In this document: in pieces, positions 18,357-27,803 of the stretch
Numbering within the stretch: the first letter of the stretch is position 1
How the letters are laid out: each line of letters opens with the position of its first letter
NCBI GenBank assembly: GCA_937941765.1
Contig: CALDGQ010000041.1
Span: forward strand, 1 to 64,000
Direction: 5' to 3'
Origin: an uncultured Saprospiraceae bacterium
GTDB taxonomy: Bacteria > Bacteroidota > Bacteroidia > Chitinophagales > Saprospiraceae
Length of the DNA: 64,000 bases
Translations under genes and position numbers: made by a program
Notes under the pieces: model-generated
The model's database searches: none
Told to the model about the DNA's origin: nothing
Seen by the model: only the letters and a program-made list of their open reading frames with translations

Positions 18357-19016
18357 CTAATCTCCACTAGCCTCACCTTTCGGCGCCTCAATCCCAGCAA
18401 AAGAAGTACGTTTAATAGCAGCATTAATTTCAATCAAATCAATTTGCACTTTTTTACCTTCAATAATCAACGAAGACGCACGTTCATTAATGGCATTAAA
18501 TAACCAAACCGCAACCAACTCTATCGGATCGTTGAATCCAAAAGTAAGATACATACGGACTGTCTCAACAAAACCCATACGTTGTCCTTCATGACTTTCA
18601 TCGGCGATAATTCTCGCTTCTGTTTCTGGAATTTTATAACTCTCGCCATAATTTAACCAACGATATTGGGTACCGAAAAGATGGTATTTTAAATCCTTAT
18701 TTCTAGTCACTACTTCAATCTTCATTTTGTCAAAAGCGAAGATCGCATTCGCATCGGTGAAGTCTCCAGACTGCTTGATGTTCAACTTTTTGTTCAGTAA
18801 CAATTGAAGTTTGGCAGCCAATACTTCTAGTCGTTGAAATTTATCCGTAGCTAATTCTGTTACGGTTTCATCTTCAAATTTCTGAAAATTATCGGGGTGA
18901 TATTTTAGTTGTAATTCCTTTTTGGTCTTTTTGAATTGCGCCTCATCCAAATCTTCCATTGGACCATAATACTTGGTTATCTCGTCAAGTTCCGCTTGTG
19001 TTACGAAGTCACTCAT
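18357..19016 (-). CDS. J-domain-containing protein
   Basis: A 219-residue cytoplasmic protein whose first 75 residues look like a J domain. The ITKYYGPMEDLDEAQFKKTK helix is followed by LKYHPDNF, with the HPD triplet at residues 40-42 that stimulates DnaK ATPase. The remainder has no Gly/Phe or zinc-finger region, so it is not DnaJ itself. It contains an FGTQYRWLNYGESYKIPETEARI segment and helical sequence of unknown role. It is probably a specialised Hsp70 co-chaperone. It is convergent with the TonB receptor gene and lies 3' of the T9SS adhesin gene on the same strand (45 bp gap). Confidence 0.72.
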   Translation of the reverse strand: MSDFVTQAELDEITKYYGPMEDLDEAQFKKTKKELQLKYHPDNFQKFEDETVTELATDKFQRLEVLAAKLQLLLNKKLNIKQSGDFTDANAIFAFDKMKIEVVTRNKDLKYHLFGTQYRWLNYGESYKIPETEARIIADESHEGQRMGFVETVRMYLTFGFNDPIELVAVWLFNAINERASSLIIEGKKVQIDLIEINAAIKRTSFAGIEAPKGEASGD

Positions 19017-19061
19017 TTGTTGTGTTTTGGATTTGTACGTAATTTTTGAGAAAAAGTTAGT

Positions 19062-22000
19062 CTATCTTAATAACGTAATCGTACCGCTGAAAAATTGGGT
19101 CGTACCATTTCTTAACAATATTTCGGTTACATATGGATAGACACCTGGGTTGCAATCTTTGCCGTCATATTGTCCATCCCAACCCCAGTTAGATGCGTTG
19201 AGCACATTTTGAGCACCAAAAATAGTATCTCCCCATCTTGTGAAAATTTCAAAATTTAAAATTTCTTCTACACCTGCTCCTGCATACACTTGAAGAAAAT
19301 CATTATTCCCATCTGCGTTAGGAGAAAAGACATTTGGTATGAATACAAGTGGTTGGTTGGTTGTACCTACAACAATTCGTGCACTTCCTTGACAATTTGT
19401 AATAGTATCCGTTGCAACTACGGTATAAGTAACTTGACCTATTTGGCTAGTCGTAGTAATCGGGCAGGTTGGACAATCCAAATTCGCAGCTGGTGTCCAC
19501 TCGTAAGATAAATTGTTATTTGAAGAACTAGCAACTAATTCAGCAGGATCGCCTTCAAAAACAACAAAGCTTTCATTGGTAGTAACAAACACAGAATCTG
19601 GACCAATAATATCCGCATCATAAAACTGCTCACAACCAAAATCATCAATCAATGATACGTTAAAAGACCCTTCTTCCAAATTTACAAACATATTGTTATC
19701 TGTGTAATTATTGGTTCCTAATGCATATTCATAAGGTTCAACTCCACCACTCACATTGGCAATCGTAATAGAACCTCCATTCAGTCCACCATTGTCATCA
19801 CATCTGCCGTCTTCTAGAATCAAATTTGCAGTGATCGGTTCTGGTTCAAAAATATCAATGGTCTCGGTAATCAAACAATCGCTTCCATCTGTAATTGAAA
19901 CGGTATAACTACCACCCGATAAACCGACTGCTATGGCACCTTGTTGTCCATTATCCCAAGCATAAGTATAGCCTCCATATCCACCTGTTGCAACAACTTC
20001 TGCTGTCGCTTGATCTCCATTACAAATAATTCCTGATTGATTGATTGCAGCTACTTCAAGTGGCGCATCTGGACCTAATATCAAAGTTGCTCCTGTCCAA
20101 ACGCATCCATTGATATCAGTCACTGAAAATGGATGTGTCCCTGCTGGAAGATTCGTAACGGTTTGGGTCGTTGCTCCTATATCCCAATCATAGGATACAA
20201 TATCGACCGCCGGCGTTACTAAAATAGTTGCTGCTCCATCTGTTCCACCAAAACAAGATACATTTTCAATATTGATCGTTGCAACAAAAATTTGTGCTGC
20301 TTCATCAACATCAAAATTAACAGCAAACGGGCATCCATTTCCATCGAGAAAATTTTCCGTATAATTTCCTGCACACAAATTGTTAGAAATAAAAGTCGCT
20401 GGTAAAGGATCGGTTCCTCCACTGAATTCGATCTCAACAGTCGCATCACATCCTAGATAACAAGATACAGGCTCAATTACATTTACGGTTGCTACAATTG
20501 GATCTGGTTCGTATATAGTGACGTCAAATTCTTCTGAAAAATTAGCATTGGTTATAGTGACGCCATAAGTATCGGCAGGTAAGTAAATAAAGGTAGCTGC
20601 ATCTCCATCATTCAAAATTTGCCCTGAACCATTTAGCAAACTATTATTCGCTTGCCAAGAAAAATCATATGGTGGAATCGCATTTTGAACCATTATTGAA
20701 AAGGCACCATCTTCAGCACCATTACATAAAACAGAATCTACTGTGGTAGTAATAAAAAATGGTAACAAATATTCAATTTCATAACAAGCCTCATCCGTAC
20801 AACCTTCACTATCGGTTACAGTTACACAATAAGTTTGTCCACCCACTAAACTGGTAGCTATTTGACTGGTTTGCCCATCACTCCATAGATAGGTATAATT
20901 TCCTGCTCCACCTAGTGTATTGGCATTAGCAGCTCCATCTGCAATTCCCACATCTGTCGCTAAAGTAATCTGATTAATGGACACAGCTACGGAATCATAG
21001 AAACTTAGGGTCCCTGCAATTGGTGTGACGCAACCAGATAATAATATGGTGTCAGAAAAAAGACCCGCTTCTGTGATATTTAGTTGACCTAATGAAAAAC
21101 CAGACCCGGCACATATAGTAGTATCAATTTGAATTAATGGATCAAAACCAGTATCCGTTATTTTTATTTCAAAAACACCAAAGAAATCAAATCCTGAACC
21201 GTCGATCATAATCCAGTATGGTTCTCCCGGACTCAAACAGTTTGCCATTATGGATTCATCAAAAATACCTGACGTCCAAGCGCTATTTATTTCTGTCAAA
21301 TTTCCAGTACATAAATCATTATTGGTTTCGAATAAGGCAATTTGTATATCAACTGGATCTAGTCCATTTGGCAATTCTTGGTCACTAATCCCATCGATCA
21401 ATACATTTCCACTTGGAGGAGCAACAAATTGATACCACACGGAATTTTGCGTGTCGAAATTGTTAGCATTTGGGTCACTTGTCGCAGTAGCACATGCATT
21501 GGTTTGTGTTAATCCCGTTGTTATCATTCCACCATTAGGTACAGCACCCATATTTTCAGCGTTACAAATCAAATCACCACCATCCACTACATCTTCGTCA
21601 ATAATTTGCAATCCAAACCAGCCTTCTACACCACCGACAAAATCAGTTGCACCATCTACTAAAAGAAAATAAGTTTTATTAGGTTCCAAACAATGAGAAT
21701 TGAAAACTTCATCAGATGTGACTCCTTTAAATTTGGAATCAACCAAATCAAACGTACCATCACATTGATCATTTGAAGTTTCGTACAATGCCAATTGCAA
21801 ATTGATATCATCTCCGACATTGCTTGGATCATCCAGTGCTAAAATATTGATAATGGAACTTGGATCATTGGAAGTCGTGAAGGTAAACCATACCCCTTGA
21901 TTGTTATTCCAGCCCGTCTCCGTTACTGGATTTGGCTCATTAAAACCATCTGAGCATATATTGTTATAAGTACTCATCATGGCATTTCCAAGAGTTCCTA

Positions 22001-22547
22001 AAGGTGGAAGAATCCCCATATCAATCGCATCACAAGGATCATCATTCGTCGCAAGATCGGTGGCACTAGTTGTTATTGTAAACTCCAAAGTTCCTGTTGA
22101 AAGAAAAGCACCTCCCATGATTTCTATAGATTCCGCAACAGCAGTTCCAAAATCAGGCACCTCAAACATTTGACAAACTGTTTCCGAACAATCTTCCGTA
22201 GTTTGATTACACGGAATTCCATCTTCATCATAAACTTTAAAGCAAACTTCAATAGAATCTAATACATTTAATGGGCATGCAAATGAGTTGTTGTATTGCA
22301 AATTTGGTGTGTTGTTATAACACAATCCCAAAAAGGATGGATAGGTTTCCCAACCTTCATTTTCGATATTTACTTGAAATAATGGATTATTGCCACCCAA
22401 AGGGTCTGCGCAAGAAGATTCAACAGTCCCTTCATCAATGGTCACTTCAATAGAAATCTGTGCCCATCCTAAATTTGGCAACATGCAAATTGTGAAAAAT
22501 ACAATTAGCGTTGATAGAATTGATGAGAAACGAAAAGACATTGTCAT
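19062..22547 (-). CDS. Secreted adhesin-like protein with T9SS type B (gliding-motility-associated) C-terminal domain
   Basis: An 1161-residue exported protein. The N-terminus has a signal peptide ending near LGWAQ. The middle carries two pre-peptidase-like sandwich regions with CSDGFNEP- and YFLLVDGATDF-type motifs, followed by several SprB-like repeats with the pattern GGxxxYTYxWxxG...TVTDxxGC. The last 90 residues begin VFIPNVFSPNADGNNDFLQV and end in FFSGTITLLR. This is the CHU_C/type B sorting domain that directs T9SS export and surface attachment. The protein is Cys- and Asp-rich and extracellular. An alternative ATG at 22541 is possible. Its function is probably adhesion or matrix formation. 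Confidence 0.88.
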   Translation of the reverse strand: MTMSFRFSSILSTLIVFFTICMLPNLGWAQISIEVTIDEGTVESSCADPLGGNNPLFQVNIENEGWETYPSFLGLCYNNTPNLQYNNSFACPLNVLDSIEVCFKVYDEDGIPCNQTTEDCSETVCQMFEVPDFGTAVAESIEIMGGAFLSTGTLEFTITTSATDLATNDDPCDAIDMGILPPLGTLGNAMMSTYNNICSDGFNEPNPVTETGWNNNQGVWFTFTTSNDPSSIINILALDDPSNVGDDINLQLALYETSNDQCDGTFDLVDSKFKGVTSDEVFNSHCLEPNKTYFLLVDGATDFVGGVEGWFGLQIIDEDVVDGGDLICNAENMGAVPNGGMITTGLTQTNACATATSDPNANNFDTQNSVWYQFVAPPSGNVLIDGISDQELPNGLDPVDIQIALFETNNDLCTGNLTEINSAWTSGIFDESIMANCLSPGEPYWIMIDGSGFDFFGVFEIKITDTGFDPLIQIDTTICAGSGFSLGQLNITEAGLFSDTILLSGCVTPIAGTLSFYDSVAVSINQITLATDVGIADGAANANTLGGAGNYTYLWSDGQTSQIATSLVGGQTYCVTVTDSEGCTDEACYEIEYLLPFFITTTVDSVLCNGAEDGAFSIMVQNAIPPYDFSWQANNSLLNGSGQILNDGDAATFIYLPADTYGVTITNANFSEEFDVTIYEPDPIVATVNVIEPVSCYLGCDATVEIEFSGGTDPLPATFISNNLCAGNYTENFLDGNGCPFAVNFDVDEAAQIFVATINIENVSCFGGTDGAATILVTPAVDIVSYDWDIGATTQTVTNLPAGTHPFSVTDINGCVWTGATLILGPDAPLEVAAINQSGIICNGDQATAEVVATGGYGGYTYAWDNGQQGAIAVGLSGGSYTVSITDGSDCLITETIDIFEPEPITANLILEDGRCDDNGGLNGGSITIANVSGGVEPYEYALGTNNYTDNNMFVNLEEGSFNVSLIDDFGCEQFYDADIIGPDSVFVTTNESFVVFEGDPAELVASSSNNNLSYEWTPAANLDCPTCPITTTSQIGQVTYTVVATDTITNCQGSARIVVGTTNQPLVFIPNVFSPNADGNNDFLQVYAGAGVEEILNFEIFTRWGDTIFGAQNVLNASNWGWDGQYDGKDCNPGVYPYVTEILLRNGTTQFFSGTITLLR

Positions 22548-22738
22548 TTATTAGTGCTTTTATATAGAACAAAATTAATAAATAGGTTGGACCTGCAACC
22601 TATTCCCCTTTGCATTTGGCTGACAGATTCATTTATTTCTCAAAAGCAGTATTAAAGTAGTGAATTCTAGCATGTTTTTAAAACTAACTTGCTGATTACA
22701 CGTATCTTTATCCGAACAATTTACAATAGTGAAACGAG

Positions 22739-25700
22739 ATGACTAAACTAAGGCCTTTTAAGAAAATTTTAGTTGCCAATCGTGGTGAGATAGCAATTAG
22801 AGTTTTGAGAGCAGCTTCCGAATTGGGACTGCGCACCGTTACCATTTTTACTTTTGAAGATCGATATTCTTTACACCGGTATAAAGCTGACGAAGCCTAT
22901 CAGATTGGAAACGATGATGATCCACTCAAACCGTATTTGGATATTGAGGAAATTATTAGAATTGCAAAATCCAAGAATATCGATGCCATTCATCCTGGGT
23001 ATGGATTCCTTTCTGAAAATGTTCAATTTGTTAGAAGGTGTACAGAAGAAGGTATTAAGTTCATCGGACCAGCTGCTGAAGCAATGGAACGATTGGGTGA
23101 CAAGATTCAAGCAAAAACATTGGTTCGTGAAATTAATGTTCCGCTAATTGAAGATTCTAGAGCAGATCTTACCAACATTGAAATTACATTATCGGAAGCG
23201 GAACGAATTGGTTACCCTATCATGGTCAAAGCTGCTGCTGGTGGTGGTGGTCGAGGTATGCGTGTTGTTAGAAATGATGAGCAATTGAAAAAAGCTTTTA
23301 CGGAAGCAAGAAATGAAGCTAAAACTGCTTTTGGTGATGATACTATATTTCTGGAAAAATATATTGAGAATCCGAAGCATATTGAGGTTCAAATTTTAGG
23401 AGATGAACATGGAAATTTGGTTCATTTATTTGAAAGAGATTGCTCCGTTCAAAGACGTTTTCAAAAAGTAGTGGAAATTGCACCAGCTGTCACTTTGAAA
23501 CAATCAACCAAAGATGCGATTTATAAATATGCATTGAATATTGCTAAAGAGGTAAATTACTATAATGCGGGTACTGCTGAATTTTTAGTGGATAAAAATG
23601 AAGATATTTTCTTTATTGAAGTGAATCCACGTATTCAAGTAGAGCATACGATTACAGAAGAAATTACAGGTTTTGATTTGGTACGTTCTCAAATTTTGAT
23701 AGCGCAGGGATATCCACTTTCTCACCAAACTATTGGTATCAATTCGCAAAGTGATATCACTTTCAATGGTTGTGCCATTCAATGTAGAATCACTACTGAG
23801 GATCCTGAAAATGGGTTCAAACCAGACTATGGAACACTGATCGCCTATCGTAGTGCAGGTGGTTTTGGAATCCGTTTGGATGCAGGAAGTGCTTATGCAG
23901 GTGCTAAGATTTCCCCGTTTTTCGACAGCATGATTGTGAAGATGACTGCTCGTGGAAGAACTTTGAAAGATGCATCTGAAAGAATTTTGAGAGCTTTGGC
24001 GGAATTTAGAATTCGTGGTGTTAAGACAAATATTGGATTTTTGGAGAATTTGTTACGTAATGATGAATTTATCAGTGGAAATGCAACGGTAACTTTGATT
24101 GACAACAATCCGAAATTATTAGAATCCCCAAGGTATAGAAATCGCGGAACTAAATTGTTACGTTATCTCGCAGAAGTTGTGGTCAATGGAAATAAAGATG
24201 TAAAATTTGTCGATCCCAATATTACTTTCCGTACGCCAATTATTCCACCATTTGACAAAACAAAACCATATACTTCCGGTACCAAACAAAAACTAGATGA
24301 ACTTGGTCCGGACAAATTTGCAAAATGGTTGAAAGACGAAAAGAAAATACAATACACAGATACCACTTATCGAGATGCCCATCAATCTTTGTTGGCGACA
24401 CGTATGCGAACCACAGATATGATGCGTGTTGCGGAAGCATTTGCAAAGGAAAATCCAGAAGTATTTTCAATGGAAGTTTGGGGAGGTGCTACTTTTGATG
24501 TTTGTCTAAGATTTTTGAAAGAAGATCCTTGGCAACGGTTGAAAGACCTTCGTGGAGCAATGCCCAACATATTGTTACAAATGCTATTGAGAGGCTCCAA
24601 TGCAGTAGGTTATGCAGCTTATCCTGATAATTTAATTCAAAAGTTCGTTGAAAAATCCTGGGAAACTGGAATCGATATCTTCAGAATTTTTGATTCCCTA
24701 AACTGGGTAGAAGCAATGAAAACCAGTATTACAACAGTACGTGAGCGTACCGGTGCGCTCGCTGAAGCATGTATTTGTTATACGGGTGATATCGCCAATC
24801 CTGATAAATCAAAATACAACACGCAATATTATGTCGACCTTGCAAGACGACTAGAAGATGCAGGAGCGCACTTGATAGGAATTAAAGACATGGCTGGTTT
24901 ATTGAAACCTAGAGCAGCAGAAATTTTGGTTACCGAATTAAAAAAAGCAGTCGACATTCCGTTGCATCTACATACACATGATACTTCTTCTATTCAATCC
25001 TCCACTTATTTAAGAGCCATCGACGCTGGTGTGGATGTGGTTGATGTCGCATTGAGTTCCATGTCAGGATTGACTTCTCAGCCCAACTTTAATTCTCTAG
25101 TAAGTGCCATGGAAGGTCATGAGCGAGCGCATAAAATGAATCAACGATCATTGAATCAACATTCCAATTACTGGGAAGCGGTTCGTCACTACTACTACCC
25201 TTTTGAGTGTGAATTGAAAGCAGGAACCGCTGAAGTTTATGATCACGAAATTCCTGGAGGTCAATATTCCAATCTTCGTCCACAAGCTCGTGGATTAGGT
25301 TTGGAAGATAAATTTGAAACAATCAAAGAGAATTATAAAACCGTAAATAAATTGTTTGGTGATATTGTCAAAGTAACGCCTTCCTCAAAAGTAGTTGGAG
25401 ATATGGCCATGTTCATGACTTCTAATGGATATTCCAAAGAAGATATTTTAACCAAAGGCGATACGATTTCCTTTCCAGATAGTGTCAAAGCACTCTTCCG
25501 TGGAGATCTAGGACAACCACATGGTGGATTTCCTAGTGCACTTCAAAAAATGGTTTTGAAAGACGAAAAACCTTATACGGATCGACCGAATGAACATCTT
25601 GCTCCAATTGATTTTGACAAAGAATTTAAAGCTTTTCAAATTGAGTTTGACGAATATTGCAATGAATTAGATTTTCTTTCTTACAAGTTGTATCCAAAAG

Positions 25701-26185
25701 TTTTCAAAGATTTTTACGAGCACTACCGTAAATATGGTGTTGTACAGGTAATTCCTTCACCTATTTTCTTTTTTGGTCCTAAAGAAGGAGAAGAAGTGTT
25801 GGCAGAAATTGCTCCTGGTAAATCCCTACTGATCAAATATCTGAATAAAACCGCTCCGACTGAAGATGGAATGGTTACTGTTTTCTTTAGTCTTAATGGT
25901 CAAACAAGAACCATTGAAGTAAAAGATAATTCGATTAAAACAGTGGAGATCGTACATCAAAAAGTGGATGGCGATCATGATGTCGGAGCACCACTTCAAG
26001 GTAGTTTGTCTCAAATTTTGGTAAAAGAAGGCGATGTCGTAAAAGCCAACACGCCACTCTTCATTATTGAAGCGATGAAAATGGAGTCTACCATTACAAG
26101 TCCAATGGCTGGTAAAGTTGAGAAGATATTTTTGTCTGAAAAGACGATGGTGGAGCAAGATGATTTGGTGGTTCGGCTTGGGTAG
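22739..26185 (+). CDS. pyc: Pyruvate carboxylase
   Basis: This biotin enzyme makes oxaloacetate from pyruvate, bicarbonate and ATP to refill the TCA cycle. The 1148-residue single chain holds all domains in order. First is biotin carboxylase (ILVANRGEIAIRVLRA start, ATP-grasp Gly-rich KAAAGGGGRGMR near 165, EVNPRIQVEH). Next is the HMGL-like carboxyltransferase (YRDAHQSLLATRMRT near residue 547, metal-site HLHTHDTS). The PYC_OADA conserved region and the biotinyl domain follow, with EAMKMES and the biotinylated lysine at residue 1114. The length is normal for PycA-type enzymes. It appears to be monocistronic. A 9-bp inverted repeat follows the stop. Confidence 0.96.
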   Translation: MTKLRPFKKILVANRGEIAIRVLRAASELGLRTVTIFTFEDRYSLHRYKADEAYQIGNDDDPLKPYLDIEEIIRIAKSKNIDAIHPGYGFLSENVQFVRRCTEEGIKFIGPAAEAMERLGDKIQAKTLVREINVPLIEDSRADLTNIEITLSEAERIGYPIMVKAAAGGGGRGMRVVRNDEQLKKAFTEARNEAKTAFGDDTIFLEKYIENPKHIEVQILGDEHGNLVHLFERDCSVQRRFQKVVEIAPAVTLKQSTKDAIYKYALNIAKEVNYYNAGTAEFLVDKNEDIFFIEVNPRIQVEHTITEEITGFDLVRSQILIAQGYPLSHQTIGINSQSDITFNGCAIQCRITTEDPENGFKPDYGTLIAYRSAGGFGIRLDAGSAYAGAKISPFFDSMIVKMTARGRTLKDASERILRALAEFRIRGVKTNIGFLENLLRNDEFISGNATVTLIDNNPKLLESPRYRNRGTKLLRYLAEVVVNGNKDVKFVDPNITFRTPIIPPFDKTKPYTSGTKQKLDELGPDKFAKWLKDEKKIQYTDTTYRDAHQSLLATRMRTTDMMRVAEAFAKENPEVFSMEVWGGATFDVCLRFLKEDPWQRLKDLRGAMPNILLQMLLRGSNAVGYAAYPDNLIQKFVEKSWETGIDIFRIFDSLNWVEAMKTSITTVRERTGALAEACICYTGDIANPDKSKYNTQYYVDLARRLEDAGAHLIGIKDMAGLLKPRAAEILVTELKKAVDIPLHLHTHDTSSIQSSTYLRAIDAGVDVVDVALSSMSGLTSQPNFNSLVSAMEGHERAHKMNQRSLNQHSNYWEAVRHYYYPFECELKAGTAEVYDHEIPGGQYSNLRPQARGLGLEDKFETIKENYKTVNKLFGDIVKVTPSSKVVGDMAMFMTSNGYSKEDILTKGDTISFPDSVKALFRGDLGQPHGGFPSALQKMVLKDEKPYTDRPNEHLAPIDFDKEFKAFQIEFDEYCNELDFLSYKLYPKVFKDFYEHYRKYGVVQVIPSPIFFFGPKEGEEVLAEIAPGKSLLIKYLNKTAPTEDGMVTVFFSLNGQTRTIEVKDNSIKTVEIVHQKVDGDHDVGAPLQGSLSQILVKEGDVVKANTPLFIIEAMKMESTITSPMAGKVEKIFLSEKTMVEQDDLVVRLG

Positions 26186-26192
26186 TTTTTTT

Positions 26193-26213
26193 TTAAAGGG
26201 ATACTCCCTTTAA
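26193..26213. other. Inverted repeat after pyruvate carboxylase
   Basis: TTAAAGGGA, TAC, TCCCTTTAA is a perfect 9-bp hairpin 8 bp after the pyc stop. The T-run lies 5' of the stem on the plus strand, so it is not a canonical terminator for pyc, although it may still stabilise the mRNA end. Confidence 0.6.
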
Positions 26214-26220
26214 TGGTTGG

Positions 26221-26330
26221 TTATGTCGTCCCTTCAGGACTTTGTGTGCTAGATAACACAAATTCTTTACGCCCAAAATAGTCTTGAAGGGACGTAATAA
26301 TCCCAATTTGATGAGAGAATCCTAGAAATC
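26221..26330. repeat. REP-like palindromic repeats upstream of the Y1 transposase
   Basis: GTCGTCCCTTCAGGACTT at 26225-26242 is inverted relative to AGTCTTGAAGGGACG at 26280-26294. The first is an exact inverted match, over 22 bases (26221-26242), to the sequence after the transposase gene (26879-26900). The second, with its following ~30 bases, is a diverged direct copy of the right-hand unit. Arms of this kind flanking a single Y1 transposase are the signature of REP/RAYT systems. Confidence 0.75.
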
Positions 26331-26423
26331 ACACCCAACCCACACAAAAAAAACAAAAAAAACTTTCCCATTTTTATGGAATCCAACAATCTCGATCGTC
26401 TTATTATAAAAGACAATTTTATT

Positions 26424-26876
26424 ATGGGACAATCATTAGCAAAAGTTTATTTACATCTAGTATTCAGTACAAAGCATCGCCAACACCTGATCTTTCCACC
26501 TTTCGACAAAGATCTCTTTGCATATATGGCAGCAACTTGCAACGAATTTGATAGCCCAGCAGTACAAGTAGGTGGTTATTCAAATCACGTCCACATCTTG
26601 TGCAAGTTTTCAAGAAAAATTCCAATCATGACCTTACTGCAAAGAGTCAAATCTCATTCTTCAAAATGGATGAAAACAAATCATAATTATTTACAAGATT
26701 TTTTCTGGCAAGATGGGTACGCCGCTTTTTCCGTAGATTATCGAGGAGTCAAAGTAGTTCAAAAATATATTCTTAATCAACGCAAACACCATGGTGAAGA
26801 AACTTTCCAAGAAGAATTCAGAAGACTAATGACCGAACACGGAATCGAATGGGATGAAAAGTATGTTTGGGACTAA
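26424..26876 (+). CDS. Y1 (IS200-like / REP-associated) tyrosine transposase
   Basis: A 150-residue single-domain HUH nuclease of the TnpA_REP/IS200 type. Starting at ATG 26424 gives the typical MGQSLAKVYLHLVFSTKHR N-terminus. An upstream in-frame ATG at 26376 would add 16 unrelated residues and is not preferred. The HUH pair is seen in NHVHIL, and the C-terminal helix DGYAAFSVDYRGVKVVQKYI with NQRKHH carries candidate catalytic Tyr residues. Such enzymes nick single-stranded DNA at palindromic hairpins. The gene is framed by palindromes with GTCCTGAAGGGAC-like cores, supporting a RAYT-REP unit rather than a plain IS200, but an IS200 remnant is possible. Confidence 0.85.
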   Translation: MGQSLAKVYLHLVFSTKHRQHLIFPPFDKDLFAYMAATCNEFDSPAVQVGGYSNHVHILCKFSRKIPIMTLLQRVKSHSSKWMKTNHNYLQDFFWQDGYAAFSVDYRGVKVVQKYILNQRKHHGEETFQEEFRRLMTEHGIEWDEKYVWD

Positions 26877-26878
26877 TT

Positions 26879-26928
26879 AAGTCCTGAAGGGACGACATAA
26901 ACACCAATTGATGGGAAAATCCCATCAA
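26879..26928. repeat. REP-like palindromic repeat downstream of the Y1 transposase, with hairpin
   Basis: AAGTCCTGAAGGGACGAC at 26879-26896 (extending to 26900) is the exact inverted partner of the left unit. It runs into TTGATGGGA-AAA-TCCCATCAA at 26908-26928, a perfect 9-bp hairpin overlapping the last codons of the convergent desaturase gene. The hairpin may serve as a bidirectional transcript end. Confidence 0.75.
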
Positions 26929-27767
26929 CCAACAGAAACAATCTCAACCTCCCGTTCCTTCAACTCCTCCTCCAATTCTTCAAAAACCTTTTTGTAATCA
27001 TAAAAAGGAATTCGAGGATACAGATGATGTATCAAATGATAATTTTGGCCCAACAAAAAGAATGACAATCCAGGAATATCAATTACCCGAGTATTTAAAT
27101 ACCGAGCTTTCTCTTCATGTGGATGATGTGGTAACCAATCAAAAGTAATTGCTAAAATAATTTGTGAAATTAAAGCTGGAATTAACCACAATTGAAGCAT
27201 TAGTATCCAACCAAACATAAATCCAAGCAAAACAAATAACAATACAATCACAACTAAGCCGACAAGACCAATTTTAATATCTCGTTTTACTTTTCTTGCG
27301 ACCTTCTGCTTAAAAAACAAAATCTCAATAGCCTTTATAAAATAAACAGGAAAAATAGTGGTGGAATGAAATAGCAGCGAAATGATATTTTTTGAAGCTA
27401 ACCAGTGATCTGGATCTTTTTCAGGATCATTAGTATGAGCATGATGTCTGAAATGCACAACTTTAAAAATATAAAATGGCGCAAACATCGGAATACCAGC
27501 AACCCAGCCAATCACTTCATCTACCCATCTCAGTGATTTTTTATTGCCAGAAATATTCAAGTGACCAGCTTCATGCATCGGTGTAAACAAGACATATGCG
27601 AAAATAGAATTGATGAATATCGCCCAGCCAATAGTCAAACTACCTTGTATCACAAACATACAAGTTGCAATGATAATACCCCACGAAAAAATCGTTAAAA
27701 TAATAGTTGGATATGCTACCTTCAAATTGGAAGGATGTGTGATAGCCTTATGATTTCCCATATTCAT
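26925..27767 (-). CDS. Fatty acid desaturase family protein
   Basis: A 280-residue membrane-bound di-iron enzyme of the FA_desaturase superfamily. The three histidine boxes are visible: HEAGH, HFRHHAHT and HLIHHLYP, with PHHPHEEKAR as an additional His-rich patch. Four or more membrane helices separate them. Substrates could be acyl lipids or carotenoids; the HEAGH...HFRHHAHTNDPEKDPD layout also resembles carotenoid hydroxylase-like members. The start is MNMGNHK at 27767, and the second Met is equally possible. It lies 36 bp 3' of the SF2 helicase gene on the same strand. The precise product cannot be decided from sequence. Confidence 0.8.
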   Translation of the reverse strand: MNMGNHKAITHPSNLKVAYPTIILTIFSWGIIIATCMFVIQGSLTIGWAIFINSIFAYVLFTPMHEAGHLNISGNKKSLRWVDEVIGWVAGIPMFAPFYIFKVVHFRHHAHTNDPEKDPDHWLASKNIISLLFHSTTIFPVYFIKAIEILFFKQKVARKVKRDIKIGLVGLVVIVLLFVLLGFMFGWILMLQLWLIPALISQIILAITFDWLPHHPHEEKARYLNTRVIDIPGLSFFLLGQNYHLIHHLYPRIPFYDYKKVFEELEEELKEREVEIVSVG

Positions 27768-27803
27768 AAATTTATCTTATTAAAAACAGATAAGAGTAAC
27801 GAA

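Noticed and set aside
26193-26213. Terminator call for pyc at the 9-bp inverted repeat
   Set aside because: The T-run lies before rather than after the stem on the coding strand, so it is listed only as an inverted repeat.
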